A stretch of 64,000 nucleotides of DNA from Limnanthes douglasii subsp. nivea (lineage: Eukaryota; Streptophyta; Magnoliopsida; Brassicales; Limnanthaceae): contig JAUPFV010000001.1 in assembly GCA_036936605.1 (NCBI GenBank), forward strand, positions 69,769,910-69,833,909. Direction: 5' to 3'. Every line of letters starts with the position of its first letter. The stretch's first letter is position 1. A program made the translations under genes and the position numbers. The notes under the pieces are model-generated. The model did no database searches. It saw only the letters and a list, made by a program, of their open reading frames with translations, and was not told the origin of the DNA. This document shows, in pieces, positions 1 to 11,290 of the stretch.

Positions 1-399
1 TGATTGTGAGACAGTTGTTCGGGCTTTCACCAAACGAGTCGTCCGGCGTAGATTCGTTTTCTCTGGATATTTTTCAATATCAGATCCCATGACAATAAAA
101 GGGGAGGGTTTTATAACGCTCGATACTGCTTTTTCTTGGGTAGTAGAAGGTTGGGACTCCTGAATAGAGGAGCCTGATGGGATTGGTGAAAGATTGGGTT
201 TAGATAGCCGTTTGGGTGTTGGATTTCTAGTAGAAGATAATCCTTGATAAACTTCTTGGGATGGTTTATCAGACTTGTCGCCTGAGGAGACTGGGAGACC
301 AGCAACAATGCGCCTCTCTCGTTCAAATTTTTTTTCCTTCTCTAATTCGGACAGATTCAACCAGCCGCATTTTACAATAGCGTTTCTAGCCGTGAACAT
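1..399 (-). CDS. Antisense ORF of element D, N-terminal part, open
   Basis: Reading minus from an ATG at 399-397, 133 codons run to the window edge without a stop, so the 3' end lies outside. The product starts MFTARNAIVKCG, has a charged stretch rich in Glu, Lys and Arg around residues 18-31, then a Ser/Pro/Thr-rich low-complexity region and a basic patch near residues 118-125. Elements B and C carry antisense ORFs at the same place, upstream of the 3' LTR, and those contain a domain with the signature W-x-x-(K/R)-F-I-F-I/V-x-G-x-W-E. Antisense extra ORFs in this position are known from Tat-group Ty3 elements. The conserved domain itself would lie beyond position 1. Unlike the B and C copies this reading frame is unbroken, which suggests a younger element. 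The function is unknown. Confidence 0.55.
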   Translation of the reverse strand, partial: MFTARNAIVKCGWLNLSELEKEKKFERERRIVAGLPVSSGDKSDKPSQEVYQGLSSTRNPTPKRLSKPNLSPIPSGSSIQESQPSTTQEKAVSSVIKPSPFIVMGSDIEKYPEKTNLRRTTRLVKARTTVSQS

Positions 400-484
400 A
401 AAACTAACCACGAACAATTTTGAAAGAAAGGGTGAAAATCTCTGTAAAAGATTTGTAGAGTGATAAAGATAATGAAATAGTGAA

Positions 485-489
<5 letters not shown>

Positions 490-532
<43 letters not shown>
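490..532. repeat. (TA)n microsatellite
   Basis: An uninterrupted TA dinucleotide run between the antisense ORF and the polypurine tract of element D. Confidence 0.95.
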
Positions 533-533
<1 letters not shown>

Positions 534-841
534 TAGAAAAAAGTAACTAATACCTAGGAGAAGACGAAGAGATTCGAGGAATGATTGAAGACGGCGCTGA
601 CGTGGGAAATATTAAATGCATAGGTTACTTTTTAGGTTTAGTGGGAGCGCCGATCTAGGTAAAAAAAGGTTGGTAGGTCAATCAGATTGTGACACGTGTC
701 TCACGATCCAAAGTAAAACTCTTATTATTCTGGGAAGGAATCAGTCCGGACAAACCTCAAGCCAGATGCACAAGCAGGTCGGAAATGTCGTTACTTACTA
801 AGTAAATTTTTTAGTCCTGCCAAAGATTTTTGACAAGGCCT

Positions 842-851
842 AAAAAAGGGG
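842..851 (+). other. Polypurine tract of element D
   Basis: AAAAAAGGGG lies four bases before the TG that opens the 3' LTR. This is the usual primer site for plus-strand DNA synthesis and it fixes the orientation of element D as plus. Confidence 0.65.
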
Positions 852-855
852 TTAC

Positions 856-1232
856 TGATGAGTCCGAATAACTTCACAATTTCCTACTGAGATTTTCGGA
901 CAAGGGCAATTTGGACATAAACTGCCCACTGAACTATCCGAACAGGACAAAAGTATAAAATAAACTAAACATATTTTGACTAAGCTAGGTGATAATCAGT
1001 TTATTAAGTAAATGGGTCCTTAAACTTGACCCGGTTTCATAAATTGACCCGAAAGCCCATGGGTCCATAATTAAGGGTATAAATACCCCAACTACTTTCA
1101 TTAATAAGGGTAATGAACATTTAATACAACCAGACAACTCAAATCTCTCTCTACTAAATACTCAAACATTTAATACTCTCAAAACTTTCCAAAACACTTG
1201 ACAAAATTACCCTCAGCCTAAAATAAACCTCA
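856..1232 (+). repeat. 3' LTR of element D
   Basis: The LTR begins TGATGAGTCCGAA. It shares blocks in order with the reverse complement of 47034-47422, including GACTAAGCTA, ACCCGAAAGCCCAT and GTATAAATACCC. A TATA box sits in the middle of a palindrome (GGGTATAAATACCC, 1075-1088), followed by a CT-rich leader (about 1140-1190). The right end is either at ..ACCCTCA (1215) or ..AACCTCA (1232). Confidence 0.65.
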
Positions 1233-1859
1233 CCAACATCAACCCAAGTCTATTGGGTAGTAATTATAATGAAAAACATAAAGAGATTTCAAAGATGTTC
1301 CAATTTCATAACCCGCCTAAAATCAATCTCAGTCTATTACTCTTCTTGTCCCGTTTATTATTGCTCAAAATTTGTGAAGTTTTTTTTATAAATAAATTGA
1401 AGATTGATAAGATGTAAAAAAAAATTCAGATTATAAATCAATGTCGATTTTGATTAGTTTGAGTTTCTAGGTTTCTCAGGATGTAATTTTGATATTTTTC
1501 TTCTTCTGATTAGATTAATGAACCTTTGTGCTTCTTGGGATATTCTGAATCTCCTTTTTTACTAGATATGGATTTCTAATTGGTATTGAGCTTCTTATAG
1601 AATAGAGTATGGCTTCCAAATTCTATTCTTTGGACTATCTAAGCTAAAAAAAGGTATATTGCCAAGCTTTATATCATGCATAAGATTTTTAGTGCAATTG
1701 AATGATACATAAGTAAATTAATAAATGTATTTATAGTTAGGATATTAAAGAGGTACTAATCAAAGTTAGAGATGTCTTATAGCCGATTTCTAGGTTGTCT
1801 AATAAGACAATTGCTCTGAGTTGATTGGAATTTGGAATATGTTTATGTCTTGTTTAAAT
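1233..1859. other. AT-rich stretch between element D and LINE 1
   Basis: No coding similarity or clear repeat was seen. It may hold the 3' untranslated end of LINE 1, which runs on minus, but no clear poly(A) end or target duplication could be fixed. Confidence 0.4.
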
Positions 1860-1889
1860 TTCACATGTTGGTCCATTTGGCTAGCTGAT

Positions 1890-2090
1890 TTTTGGTCATG
1901 TTTTGTTCCATGAAAATGTTAGTAATTGACAGAGAAGATGTAATAGTTTCCTATAACATTCTAGTAATGGGGTTAGAAACCATGGTGATTTTGTATTTAG
2001 AAGCATAGCTACTAATATATTCGAGTAAATTTCAAAATCAATCTGAAAGGATTTCATGTTGTGACATAGTTTGAGACCATCCAATATGGC
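1890..2090 (-). pseudogene. LINE 1 C-terminal RNase H fragment
   Basis: The frame starting at 2084 reads MDGLKLCHNMKSFQID, then LLNTKSPWFLTPLLECYRKL. This matches the plant LINE RNase H pattern: GLKLC, a conserved Ser/Asp region, then PW plus an (I/L)xxCRxLL helix. LINE 2 carries the corresponding part at 49845-50080 (WALPNGLMLCHNLGY). The upstream zinc-finger-like region is only hinted at near 2720-2908. Confidence 0.7.
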
Positions 2091-3652
2091 TCTAGTTTAT
2101 GCGATAATATGAGTTAGTTTACCGTATATCCTTCATATATCAACAACCATCTTATCTTTAGAATCTTTAATGATAGGACTTTTTGTTATTTCACTAGATA
2201 TGGAGCAAGAGACATTTGTATTTCATTTGTATCTTGAAGCAGCATGAAGAGTCCATTTAGTAACTATAAGATCTCTTGTTTTATTTAAATAGTTATAGCA
2301 TCCAAACTCATAGGACAGATCATTATCTTTAAACCAGAAGTTATGATTAAGAAGTTCTGCAAGATCCATCTTTAGAATAGCCTTGCTAACCTGGATAATG
2401 ATTGAGGTTGTTCAAGTTTCCTATTAATTGAACTTTTTTTAGTTTCTGGATTTCCAGATATTCCAGTAAATGGTAAAGAAAAAATTTGTTCAAATATGTA
2501 CATCTTTAAGGGCAGACCAATACCAGTTTCTTATGATATGTCTTAGGGTCATATGTATTCTAATATGAATGTTAAATAAGCTACTGAAATATTGTCAAAC
2601 TTGCCAAGTTTTGCTGTAAATGATGAAGATGTGGTTAATAGATTTAATATTGTCACATTTTCGACATTTGGAAACAACATAGATCTTTATTTTTTGAAGA
2701 ATTGTATCCACCAAAATACGGTTCAAGTATCTTTTGTATTGAACTCACCAGAATAAGATAGAGTCTTTAGGGTTTTGTTATCCACCATTTTCTTATTTAC
2801 CAGCTTATTAATTTCGTTTAAATCTGTAAGACTGACTGTTGAATTGAGCTTTGTATACTTCCATATTCCATTAAGCCAATACTCTTTGACTTTCTCTTGA
2901 GTGTACAAAAAATTATTGTTATTTTCATTTAATATAATAAAAGGCTTGTTGTTGATCCATCGATCAAGCCAAAACGCACAATCTCATTTGTCTAATAACC
3001 AGTATATATGTTCATCTGTAACATTGCTAACTTCCATTAACCTTTCCATACTTGAGATCTATTTCTAACTAGTTGAACTTGCATAGGATATTGAGTACAG
3101 AAGTAGCTACTATGTATAAATCTGGACCATATACTTAGATTTTCCCTGAATTTATACCATATTTTGCAAGAGTAGGTGAGCTAAAGATCTTCTAAACTTC
3201 TAAGATTAAGACCATATTTAGAGTATGGTTTTCTCAAGGTATTCTAATTTATCCAGACAATAACTCTATGATTTTCTGTTATCCCACATGAGTATCTATA
3301 TCATATAGTTTCAATTAATCTTATAACTGATTTATGAAGAAGAGGATTCTGAATTTGGTATTGAGAGATAACTCGGAAGACTGTTTGAATAAGGGTGAGT
3401 CTGCCTGCAAATGATAAAAGATTTGATCCCACTATTGAGTTTTCTTTTTCATTTTTGTGAACATGTCTTCATAATGTATAGTTCTGTTATTGTGATGAAA
3501 TATCGAACCCAAGTATTTCATAGGATAACTACCTATTTTAAAGCTAGTAATTTATTGGATGTGGGTTAGTCTGTTATGAGGGAAACTAGGAGAGATGGTG
3601 ATGGTTGAATTTTTTTTACCAATAATCTGCCCATAGTATTCTTGATATTCCA

Positions 3653-5640
3653 TTAGGAACTTATATCATCAGTAAAAGCCAAACATGAGATCATTATGGA
3701 GCTTGCTATTTTGAATCCCATTGCTCGATTATCTGGAAAAATATTTTTGATTCCTAAATAGGCTAAGAGAGATGGGTCACCTTTTCGAACCTCATTGCTT
3801 AATCTAAAGAATATTCTTGCTTTACCGTTGAGAATTATTGAAAACCCAACATGACTTGTTGCATTCCTTGTTAGTTCTATAAACCTGCTATCAAAACCAA
3901 ACACAGTTAGAATTTGATAAACAACAGAAAGGGAAATTCTATAAAATCCTTTGCCATGTCCAGTTTTATTATCACGTTGCTCCTCTAGTTTTCTTTTCAA
4001 GATTATAAGCCATTTATTTAGTGAAAAGTATACATTCTTGGATGTTTTTTCCTCTCACAAAACTACTTTCTTCTTCTTCTAATAATTTATGGAAGATAAA
4101 AGATATCTTGTCATTAAGGAGTCTGGATAGAATTCTGTTTAATACGGTGCAAAGGTTGATTGAACTAAAATAATTCCATGATTTAGGGTCTTATTTCTTA
4201 AGAATTAAATAAATATATGTAGCATAGATTCTATTAAGGACATATTATCCATTGAAGAAGGCTTTGAATGCTGAGCATAAGTCTTTAACTATAGTGCCCC
4301 GACACTGCTGATTTTGTTTTTTGTATTAAAGTCATCAACACCTGCTATATTAGAGGAGTTAAGTGCTTTACCGAATGATGAATTTCCTGGACTATTGGAG
4401 TGGCAAGCAGGTTAATGTTATCTTCATTTAAAACCAGACTATGAATAAAGTGTTGAATTACTTTTGTGTCTGCATGATTGGATTTTTTAGTTAACAAAGT
4501 CTTAAAGTGATGAACAACAGAGTCACCTAGCTTTTGAGGGTCTTGTATCCAGGTATTGTTGTCCTTAATTTGTGTAATTTTGTTTCTTTTCCTTTTCATC
4601 TTGACATAGCTATGGAAGGTTGTTGTGTTTTTATCACAATGTTATGTCTAATATGCACTACACTTTTGCTCCCAAAAATATTCTTCTTTAACAAGAAGCT
4701 AAAGGTGGTTAATTTGGGCTTTAGCTAGCCCGATCTTGTCTTTTTGCGTGTTTGATTTTGCGTAACGGTTAATATAGAAAATAACCTCCTTCTCTGCTTG
4801 AGAAATTGCATTAAAAGTGTATTCAAATTTCTCTCTGCTCCGTGTCTTTAGACAAGCTTTGAGTATTTTGAATTTATGGCATAGCACTTGTATAAGAGGA
4901 CCTTTCATTTCTATATTCCAACTATCATTCAACATGGTACTAAAATTGGGGTGTATTAACCACATATTTCAAAATTTGAAAGGAGCCTTGACTTGAGTAT
5001 ATTTGTTTGATATAGAGATGAATAGAGGAGAGTGATCAGACCCTGTTTCGGCCATATGAGTGACATCTATATTTTCAAATAAATTGGCCCACGTGGTGAT
5101 GTATAACACCATATCTAGTTTCTTCCGTCGGATTACAATCACTAATGGTGTTGTTGAAGTCATCAATACTTCTTAGGAAGAGAGAAAAGCAAGATAACTG
5201 TTCTGATGGGTCAGTTATTGAGTTAAAATCACCCATGACTATCCATTCCGTGGATGAATCAATAATATTCCTTAAAAATATTTCAAAGAGGCAATATGAG
5301 TTCTCTAATACACTTTGCATAGACAATGGTAACCTAGTCCAGAATAGGGTAAACTTTTGTTTATGTTTGAGTGAGAAACTTTTGTGTGAAGCAACTGGCC
5401 CTAGTCCAGAATAGGGTAAACCTATAAAGTTATTGTTCTAAACAACCAAATCTTGTTAGAAGTATTTGCTATAACATTTTGAAATCCAATAGTTTGGGAT
5501 GTCTTGCTCAAATAAATATTCGAGATCATGGGTTCCTGGATTGCCATAAAATCCAGTTTTTCATATATTGCGATAGATTTAACCCTTCTTCTGGTAGTCT
5601 TAATGTTGTCTTTTGCTATGACTTTAGGTGAAGAGGGAAG
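3653..5640 (-). pseudogene. LINE 1 ORF2: endonuclease and reverse transcriptase remnant
   Basis: The protein would nick target DNA and copy LINE RNA in the nucleus. The AP-endonuclease part shows LDFMAIQEPMI (about 5570-5537), WIVMGDFNSITDPSEQ with the catalytic GDFN box (about 5245-5200) and SDHSPLFI (about 5040-5010). The linker motif MWLIHPNF (from 4965) is the usual Trp/His/Pro motif after the endonuclease. The reverse transcriptase shows KTGHGKGF (the eroded LDxxKAF motif), ILNGKARIFFRLSNEVRKGDP (the RQGDP motif) and SCLAFTDD, where the family normally has FADD. Several frameshifts and stops are present, so no full protein is possible. Orientation and identity are secure; exact limits are approximate. 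Confidence 0.85.
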
Positions 5641-5800
5641 CTTACCTAAGTGTTGTGGTTGGGAGAGAAGATGTCTGAATTCTATAATTCTTGATCATTT
5701 GTAATCATTTGTAGAAATCAAAGATATTTCAATAGTTTGTAAATGCATCTATGATTTTAGCCTCATAAAGTTCAAGTATGATACTTTATCTTATTGTTGG

Positions 5801-6051
5801 TTGAATATCAATTCTGATCGGTTAAGTATTAATTCCGAACGAATGTACTATGAAGTACCTAGGTAACTTGTTGTTTGATGTTAGCAATAGTTGATCTGAT
5901 AGTTCTATATTTGTAGTGGTTAGTTCTGTATTTGTAGTGGTTTTTGAATATCAATTCTGATTGGTTAAGTATTAATTCCGAACGAATGTAGCATGAAGTA
6001 CCTAGATAACTTGTTTGTTGTTAGCAATGGTTGATCTGATGGTTCTATAAG
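5801..6051. repeat. Tandem duplication, period about 143 bp
   Basis: Two copies start with TTGAATATCAATTCTGAT at about 5801 and 5944 and run through GGTTAAGTATTAATTCCGAACG, GAAGTACCTAG and TTAGCAATRGTTGATCTGAT to about 5912 and 6051. The spacer includes a small TTTGTAGTGG duplication. The region up to 6525 contains no other recognised feature except the 3' flank of the gene at 6526. Confidence 0.8.
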
Positions 6052-6525
6052 GGTTCGGCTAAATTCGGACCCAAAATATGTTAACCAGTCCCAAAAAACA
6101 AGCGTTTTTAAAGTTTTACAATTTTACCCTTACCCCGGCGGTTGAGCCTTCCTTGTTGTTTAGTTATATACTTGTTATGGTTTCCTCGATTGTTGTTTGT
6201 CATTGGGATCTTTATCGTGACAATATTTTTCACTATATTGGATTTCATTTTATTCCGTAACTTATTTTTACGCATCCAAATTTTGTTAATATATTTCAAA
6301 TTCAAAATTAAAAAACCAAAAGATTAAATCAAAAATCCATTTGTTGGACTAATTTGTTTGGTGGAGGAAAAGAACCTGCATTTTGTTTCGCAGTATACAT
6401 CTATAGCTAACGAGCTGGTATACTAATCATTTAAAGGGTTGAAGCCGATTCATATTTTTACATACATTTTTTTTCACAGAAAACAAATTACGATATCTGA
6501 ACGGTCCACAAAAGTTCGGGGGAGC

Positions 6526-6882
6526 TCAATGGGTCTCTTCAACCTCCCACAGGCCCAAGCCCCCAATGAACCAGACAGAGACAACAACCACCGCTGCCGC
6601 AAACACAGGAGGAACAAAAACGTCAAATCTCGACCGCCCAAACACATACATCGGAAAACAGAATATCTCTCCCGGGATATCCAACGGAACCCGAATGAAA
6701 CCCTCCGCCTCACATAAACTCGACGACGACAACGATATTGCCGATTCAAACGCCAGCTCCGGCGAGAAAGACGCCACCACCACTGTCATAGCCAAAAGTA
6801 AAGTCCATACGACGGCAAAAATAAACCGCGGCCACTGCGAGGCAAGTTTGTGAACGATAGAGACATAGAAACGAAGCGTCAT
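6526..6882 (-). CDS. Small two-helix plant membrane protein, uncharacterised
   Basis: A single open frame of 118 codons from the Met at 6882 (MTLRFYVSIVHKLASQWPRF). A Met six codons upstream at 6900 would give 124 residues; I prefer 6882 because the conserved-looking sequence begins there. Two hydrophobic segments are visible: residues about 19-43 (FIFAVVWTLLLAMTVVVASF) and residues about 89-114 (VPPVFAAAVVVVSVWFIGGL). The loop between has a Ser-rich patch and RVPLDIPGEIFCFP. The base composition is clearly richer in GC than the surroundings and the frame is unbroken, which argues for a living gene rather than a transposon shadow. It resembles short plant transmembrane proteins of unknown function. 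No catalytic motif is seen, so no reaction is proposed. Plus-strand frames over the same bases are shadows. Confidence 0.7.
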   Translation of the reverse strand: MTLRFYVSIVHKLASQWPRFIFAVVWTLLLAMTVVVASFSPELAFESAISLSSSSLCEAEGFIRVPLDIPGEIFCFPMYVFGRSRFDVFVPPVFAAAVVVVSVWFIGGLGLWEVEETH

Positions 6883-7070
6883 TAAAAACTGATAGTACAA
6901 AAATTAGACATTTATAGTTGAGAAGAAGACTTAATCACAAAAATTAGGTTTTTCTTTGGTTATCCTCCATTTTTGTTGTCTGGTCTGTGAAACTATGTGT
7001 AAGTGATGATTCGGTGGGGTTTGGTTTGGTGTAGGAGAACGACTCTGTGATCAGAGGGTGCGGATCTAGA

Positions 7071-7076
7071 CACGTG
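7071..7076. promoter_or_regulatory. G-box (CACGTG) upstream of the small membrane protein gene
   Basis: A palindromic CACGTG core lies about 190 bp upstream of the start codon at 6882. G-boxes bind bZIP and bHLH factors in plants; whether this one acts is not shown. The rest of 6900-7850 holds no gene that I can see. Confidence 0.35.
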
Positions 7077-8311
7077 TTATTGTCGATAGTGATCCATTGT
7101 TCGCGCAATTAACTCTCGTTCTAAACTGAAAGAAAAGTGAAAAACAAATTAAATCAAGATATTTGAATAACAAAATCTATAGTTCTAGTTACATGACTAA
7201 ATATTTAAGGGAAGTCTCGGAACCAAATCGTACGGTTATTTAATAACTAAATTATCATTTATCTTTCTTTAATATTTGGAATGCGTAAAAAAAAACTTTC
7301 ACCAAATACTCAATTTCTAAAATAATACTTTTAACTACCTTTTACCATCTAACCAGCTTTTTCTATTTGTTTAATTTATTAAACATTTTAAATTATAAGC
7401 CATCTTTTCATCTTTTGTCTATTTATAAACTTTTAGCCTAGCATGAATTTGAAATTTCTTTTCCTACAAATGCAAATTTAGAGTTTACTATGAATCAATT
7501 GTGATCAAATTTTAGTCTTCCAACCAAGTTTCATTGCCAGGGTATCCTTATTATCAGGAGAGTGAACCTCGTTCATTTGGAGCCTTGTAGCTAGAATTTT
7601 AAAAGGTAAGTTTTTTTTTATGTATCATTGGTTATCAGAATATCGAAAGTTAGTAAGAAGGCTATCTTCGTCATCGATCTCGTCTGTTTTTTTTAAACTG
7701 GTTGTATACTAATACGTTTTCATTTGTTTTTCTTTTGCAATAAGTTATAAACTAATTGTATACTTTATTTATTTTAGTTAATAACTCTGTTTATGGTGTG
7801 GAATGTACTTGTAGTCAATTTAAGAGTTTTCAATTATGTTTGATTGAAGACGCGAGTTTACGAGGAAGAAGACGTGATATTTGTGCATATCGACGTGCGA
7901 TATATGTGTACGTGAACATGTGAGTCTGTTAGGATATATTTTTGTTAGGACCATTCAATCCGTTTGATACAAAATTATGCGAGACGTTTGAAAATATTAT
8001 GCGTCTCGTATATGTGAGACTTTAACGTGTTATTCATGCAAGTCTTTGTCATTTCTATTATGTGATTCTTATGGTTGCTCCGAACAGTTTCTGAGTTATT
8101 CAATATAGGTAAGATATGTCTAAGCCACGAGTGTGTATTTTCAAACATGGTCACTAATTTGCAATTGTTCCTCTTATCAAATTTGAAAACTTTAAAAGTA
8201 TTCAAAAGTATGTTAAAAGTAGATGGGATAAGCTAGTCAGAAGTAAGTATATTTATTACCTATTGTTGTGGTGATAACATCAATTTTTTATTTAATAAAG
8301 AGACGGATTTT

Positions 8312-10462
8312 GTGGGTTTGGTAGTATGTCTTGATGTTGAACATTTAAAAAGTGTTAGTTATCTTATAGAACAACAAGTCGTTGATAAGGTTGTTGTAGA
8401 AATGTGTAAACAGTCTAGCATAAGTTTGGGAGAAGCCTCGAATAATCAATCAATTATTAATGAAATTAGTAATGGTATGAGGACCATCGATCAAAAAAAC
8501 AAAAATTTGCTATTACTGATTGGGTTGATGCAATTACAGGTGTTAGTCAAGTCTTTTATCAAGGTGATGCATCTCTAAGGTTATCTTTATATCGTTATAC
8601 CTTATAGCATGGTTTTTGTTTCAAATACATGCATAATACAAGAAGTAAGATAACTGCTTATTGCGAAAATAAAGTCTCAACTGGATGTAAATTGATTCCA
8701 ACTTGATTCCACAACCAACTTCATGATCATTAAGTAGTTTGTTGAACGACATAATTGCAACCCATTTTTCTAAACAACGTCGGAGATATTTGACACCAAG
8801 TTTGATTGCTACAGAAATTCATGATTTTATTAGAACATGTCATTCTACGACAGCCGAAAGTATACAATCGTCTGTAAAACAAGACTATGGTTTAGACATT
8901 TCTTACCGTCTCTCAATGGAATGCTTTAGAGAAATCAAGGAGGGGAGTTTTTTGAGATTGTTCTAGTTTTTTTAGTTTACTCAAGGGATACTTCCAAAAA
9001 TTAAAGCATCGTGATATTATGACCGACTGCCATTTGAAATATGTTGCTGGAAATGTATTCAAACGTTATTTCATAATATTTGGTTCATATCTTTAAGGTT
9101 TTCATGAATGTCATCCACTTTCATTTGTCGATGAAATGTTTTTAACCGACAAGCATATGAAGATATTGTTATCTGTCGTAGCAAAATATGGTAACAATGG
9201 TAAGTTTCAATACTTTTCTAATTTTTATTTAATATACATAACATGTGCTTCGTGACCATATGGACATGTGAGACCTGCACACAATAGTCTTTTCCATACT
9301 GTGATTCTAATTTGATGACCTGTGAGTTTAGTTATACTCGTTATGTGATTCTCTTGTTAATAAACATGTGATCCTAGTATTAATGTCATTGCGTTTTGTG
9401 GTGATAATAACCATGTGAGTCTAGTTATATTGTGCAATTCGATTCAAGTGTAATAAACACAATGCAAGACATATAAAACTAGTTTATTTATTTTGTTTTG
9501 CATGTATATTTTATGTTGCATTTGTTATTATTGGTTGTGAAGATGCTAACAATTGGCTATGATTTCGGAGAGTTTGAAACCTCATTTGTTGGAACATCAA
9601 ATCACTTTTTATTTGAGAATGTCATTTATATATCATTAATATTATATTTGTATTGTATCCAAACTACTATCATGCCTACTTTATTTTATGCATACTCTAT
9701 TTTTTTATCTTTGTATAGAATTTTAGGTATGCTCCAAATAATTGTAACAAAAAATTTAAATCTAGGATGATAAATAAGTTAAATCGATGTGCTTATTATG
9801 CTCTAATTATAGAGATTTTTCTTGAAATATTTTATATATGAAGGAGGTGAGGGAGTTGTTAAGTTTCTCAATGATTTACTTTGGGATAAATATACTCAAG
9901 AATTTGTTAAAGGAAATGTTGTGGTGTTATGGAATTTTATGAGGTTGAATCCTTTAACAATCAAATTAAATAACTGTATAGTGTGCCCATTCTTGAATTA
10001 ATTGAGAAGATTTGAGTCTTACTTATAAGTCAAATTTCACGACGTTATTTGGATGGGATAAGCTGGAGTAGTAAATTATAGCCTGAATATGAAAAGAAGT
10101 TAAATCAGAATGTCAAAATAGGTCGTACCTTGCTAGTCTATAAGTCTTCAGCAACCATATTTGAAGTTTCTCCATAATCCAGATTGCAAATATTCTTCTC
10201 GTGCTTGGCAACAAGATTATTTTCCACTTTCTCACGTTTTTTTATAATACATTCGACATATCAATATCCTGTGAAATTAATAGAGTCCTTCTTCACTCGT
10301 AGCAATTAGATGCAAACTTACTATTTTAGGATATCAGATTTAACCAATTTTGGTGAAGGATCAAGCTCTAATGATTCATCACAACCATAAATTTTGTCTA
10401 CCAACATGAAAAGACGAACTGGAAGGCCTGAGAAGAAGTGTATTCCGTCTAAAGGAAAATAA
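8312..10462 (+). pseudogene. MULE transposase (mudrA-like), degenerate
   Basis: The protein would cut and insert the element DNA. The MuDR N-terminal domain (about 8535-8740) reads VFYQGDASLRLSLYRYTL, stop, HGFCFKYMHN, then TAYCENKVSTGCKLIPT, matching the F-x-S-K-x-E-L...TGC pattern. The next region (8739-8960) includes IIATHFSKQRRRYLTPSLIA and VKQDYGLDISY. The catalytic domain start (9095-9200) reads CHPLSFVDEMFLTDKHMKILL, corresponding to the usual DGTFLKxKYKGxLL region with the Asp still recognisable. After a repeat-filled intron (about 9205-9495), LYPNYYHAY (about 9655) and ESFNNQIK (about 9945-9970) match the later transposase motifs. An eroded SWIM zinc finger follows near 10175 (CKYSSRAWQQDYF), and the basic tail KRRTGRPEKKCIPSKGK precedes the stop at 10460-10462. 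At least three in-frame stops and frameshifts make it non-functional. Confidence 0.75.
9235..9480 (+). repeat. CATGYGAG repeat array in mudrA intron
   Basis: Degenerate units such as CATGTGAGTCTAGTTATATT, CATGTGATCCTAGTATTAAT and CTGTGAGTTTAGTTATACT repeat with loose spacing inside the mudrA intron, in the same strand orientation as the arrays in the opposed Ulp1-like gene. Confidence 0.7.
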
Positions 10463-10684
10463 AAACCAAATAATTGAGGTGTGACCATTGTTCGAAGCCA
10501 CGCCATAATAAAAAAACTTGTAATAAACCATTTTAAATAATTATAATATTTGTTTTCCATGTTTTTTTATTTTTAATATCAAGATGTTTATAGTTTCTCA
10601 TTTTTCACATACTGCAAAAGCATTTTTTCAAACTTATATGCAAGACAAGGATTCAAAACATTTTATATAAGTTTTAGAGTCTAC

Positions 10685-11015
10685 TAACATGTGATTCTTT
10701 GTTTATCGAACATGCGAGTTTTTTGTATAATAAACCAACCATGCTAGTTTCTTGTATAGTAAACATGTTATTTCTTGTATACTAAACCATGCGAGTTTAG
10801 GTATATCAAACATGTTATTTCTTGTATATTAAACCATGTGTTTTCTCATTTATTGAATATATGATTTCTTGTATATTAAACCATTCGATTTTAAGTATCT
10901 TAACATGTGATTTTAATTATGTGAGTTCTAGTATATTCAATGGGAGTTCTTGTTTTTCTCAACTATGCGATATTAGGTATATTACCATGCGATTTTCTTG
11001 TATATTATCACATGG
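10685..11015 (+). repeat. CATGCGAG repeat array downstream of mudrA
   Basis: The clearest array. About 14 adjoining units of 22-29 bp follow a consensus near CATGCGAGTTTCTTGTATAT plus TAAAC. The units lie head to tail between the mudrA stop and the inserted repeat at 11045. Confidence 0.85.
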
Positions 11016-11044
11016 AACTTTATTTTAAGTTCTCTTTTGTATAT

Positions 11045-11290
11045 AAGTAAGAATCCTCCGATCTCTACAATAGTGTGATATTATCCGCTTTGGGCGCCCG
11101 CACGGCTTTGCTTTTGGTCCACTTCCAAAAGGCCTCACGCTAATGGAGATGTATTCTTAACTTATATACTGATCTTTCTTCCCATGTTTAACCGATGTGG
11201 GATGTGGGACTTTTGGTCGCACCTAACAATCCTCCTCTCGAACAAAGTACCACTCTAGCCTCCTCTCAATTGACTTCCATCCGCATAAAC
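11045..11290 (+). repeat. LTR-like interspersed repeat inserted in the MULE
   Basis: The sequence contains ATATTATCCGCTTTGGGC, CCGCACGGCTTTGCTTTTGG, AAAAGGCCTCACGCTAATGG, ACCGATGTGGGATGTGGGAC and CAATCCTCCTCTCGAACAAAG. It is a common type of interspersed dicot sequence that looks like part of a short LTR. A second, shorter copy lies at 20235-20347. Limits and class are uncertain. Confidence 0.6.

Larger units (their letters stand above)
1..1232 (+). mobile_element. 3' end of Tat-type Ty3 retrotransposon (element D)
   Basis: The window opens inside an LTR retrotransposon. The order is an antisense ORF (1-399), an AT-rich spacer with a TA microsatellite, a polypurine tract (842-851) and a 3' LTR starting with TG at 856. 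Elements B and C in this window have the same order, and there gag and pol are visible. The assignment to the Tat group of Ty3 elements rests on this layout, because no pol is inside the window. A solo LTR of the same family lies at 47034-47422 in inverse orientation. The right LTR end is uncertain (1215 or 1232), and no target-site duplication can be tested because the 5' end lies outside. Confidence 0.7.
1860..5700 (-). mobile_element. L1-like LINE retrotransposon (LINE 1), degenerate
   Basis: Reading minus from about 5700, fragments of a plant L1-type ORF2 occur in the expected order: endonuclease (about 5640-5010), linker (about 4965-4700), reverse transcriptase (about 4600-3650), cysteine-region remnant (about 2908-2720) and a C-terminal RNase H (about 2090-1890). 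Stops and frameshifts separate all parts. No ORF1 or clear 5' end was recognised. The C-terminal RNase H is typical of plant L1 lineages. Confidence 0.85.

Noticed and set aside
6439..6853. Plus-strand frames of 92 and 95 codons opposite the small membrane protein gene
   Set aside because: They are hydrophilic, low in conserved features and fully overlap the better minus frame.
10321..10560. Minus-strand 79-codon frame after mudrA
   Set aside because: The plus strand here encodes the basic mudrA tail KRRTGRPEKKCIPSKGK up to a stop, so the minus frame is a shadow.
10685..11015. CRISPR-like appearance of regularly spaced short repeats
   Set aside because: Units adjoin without unique spacers of constant length, are degenerate, and lie in a plant transposon.
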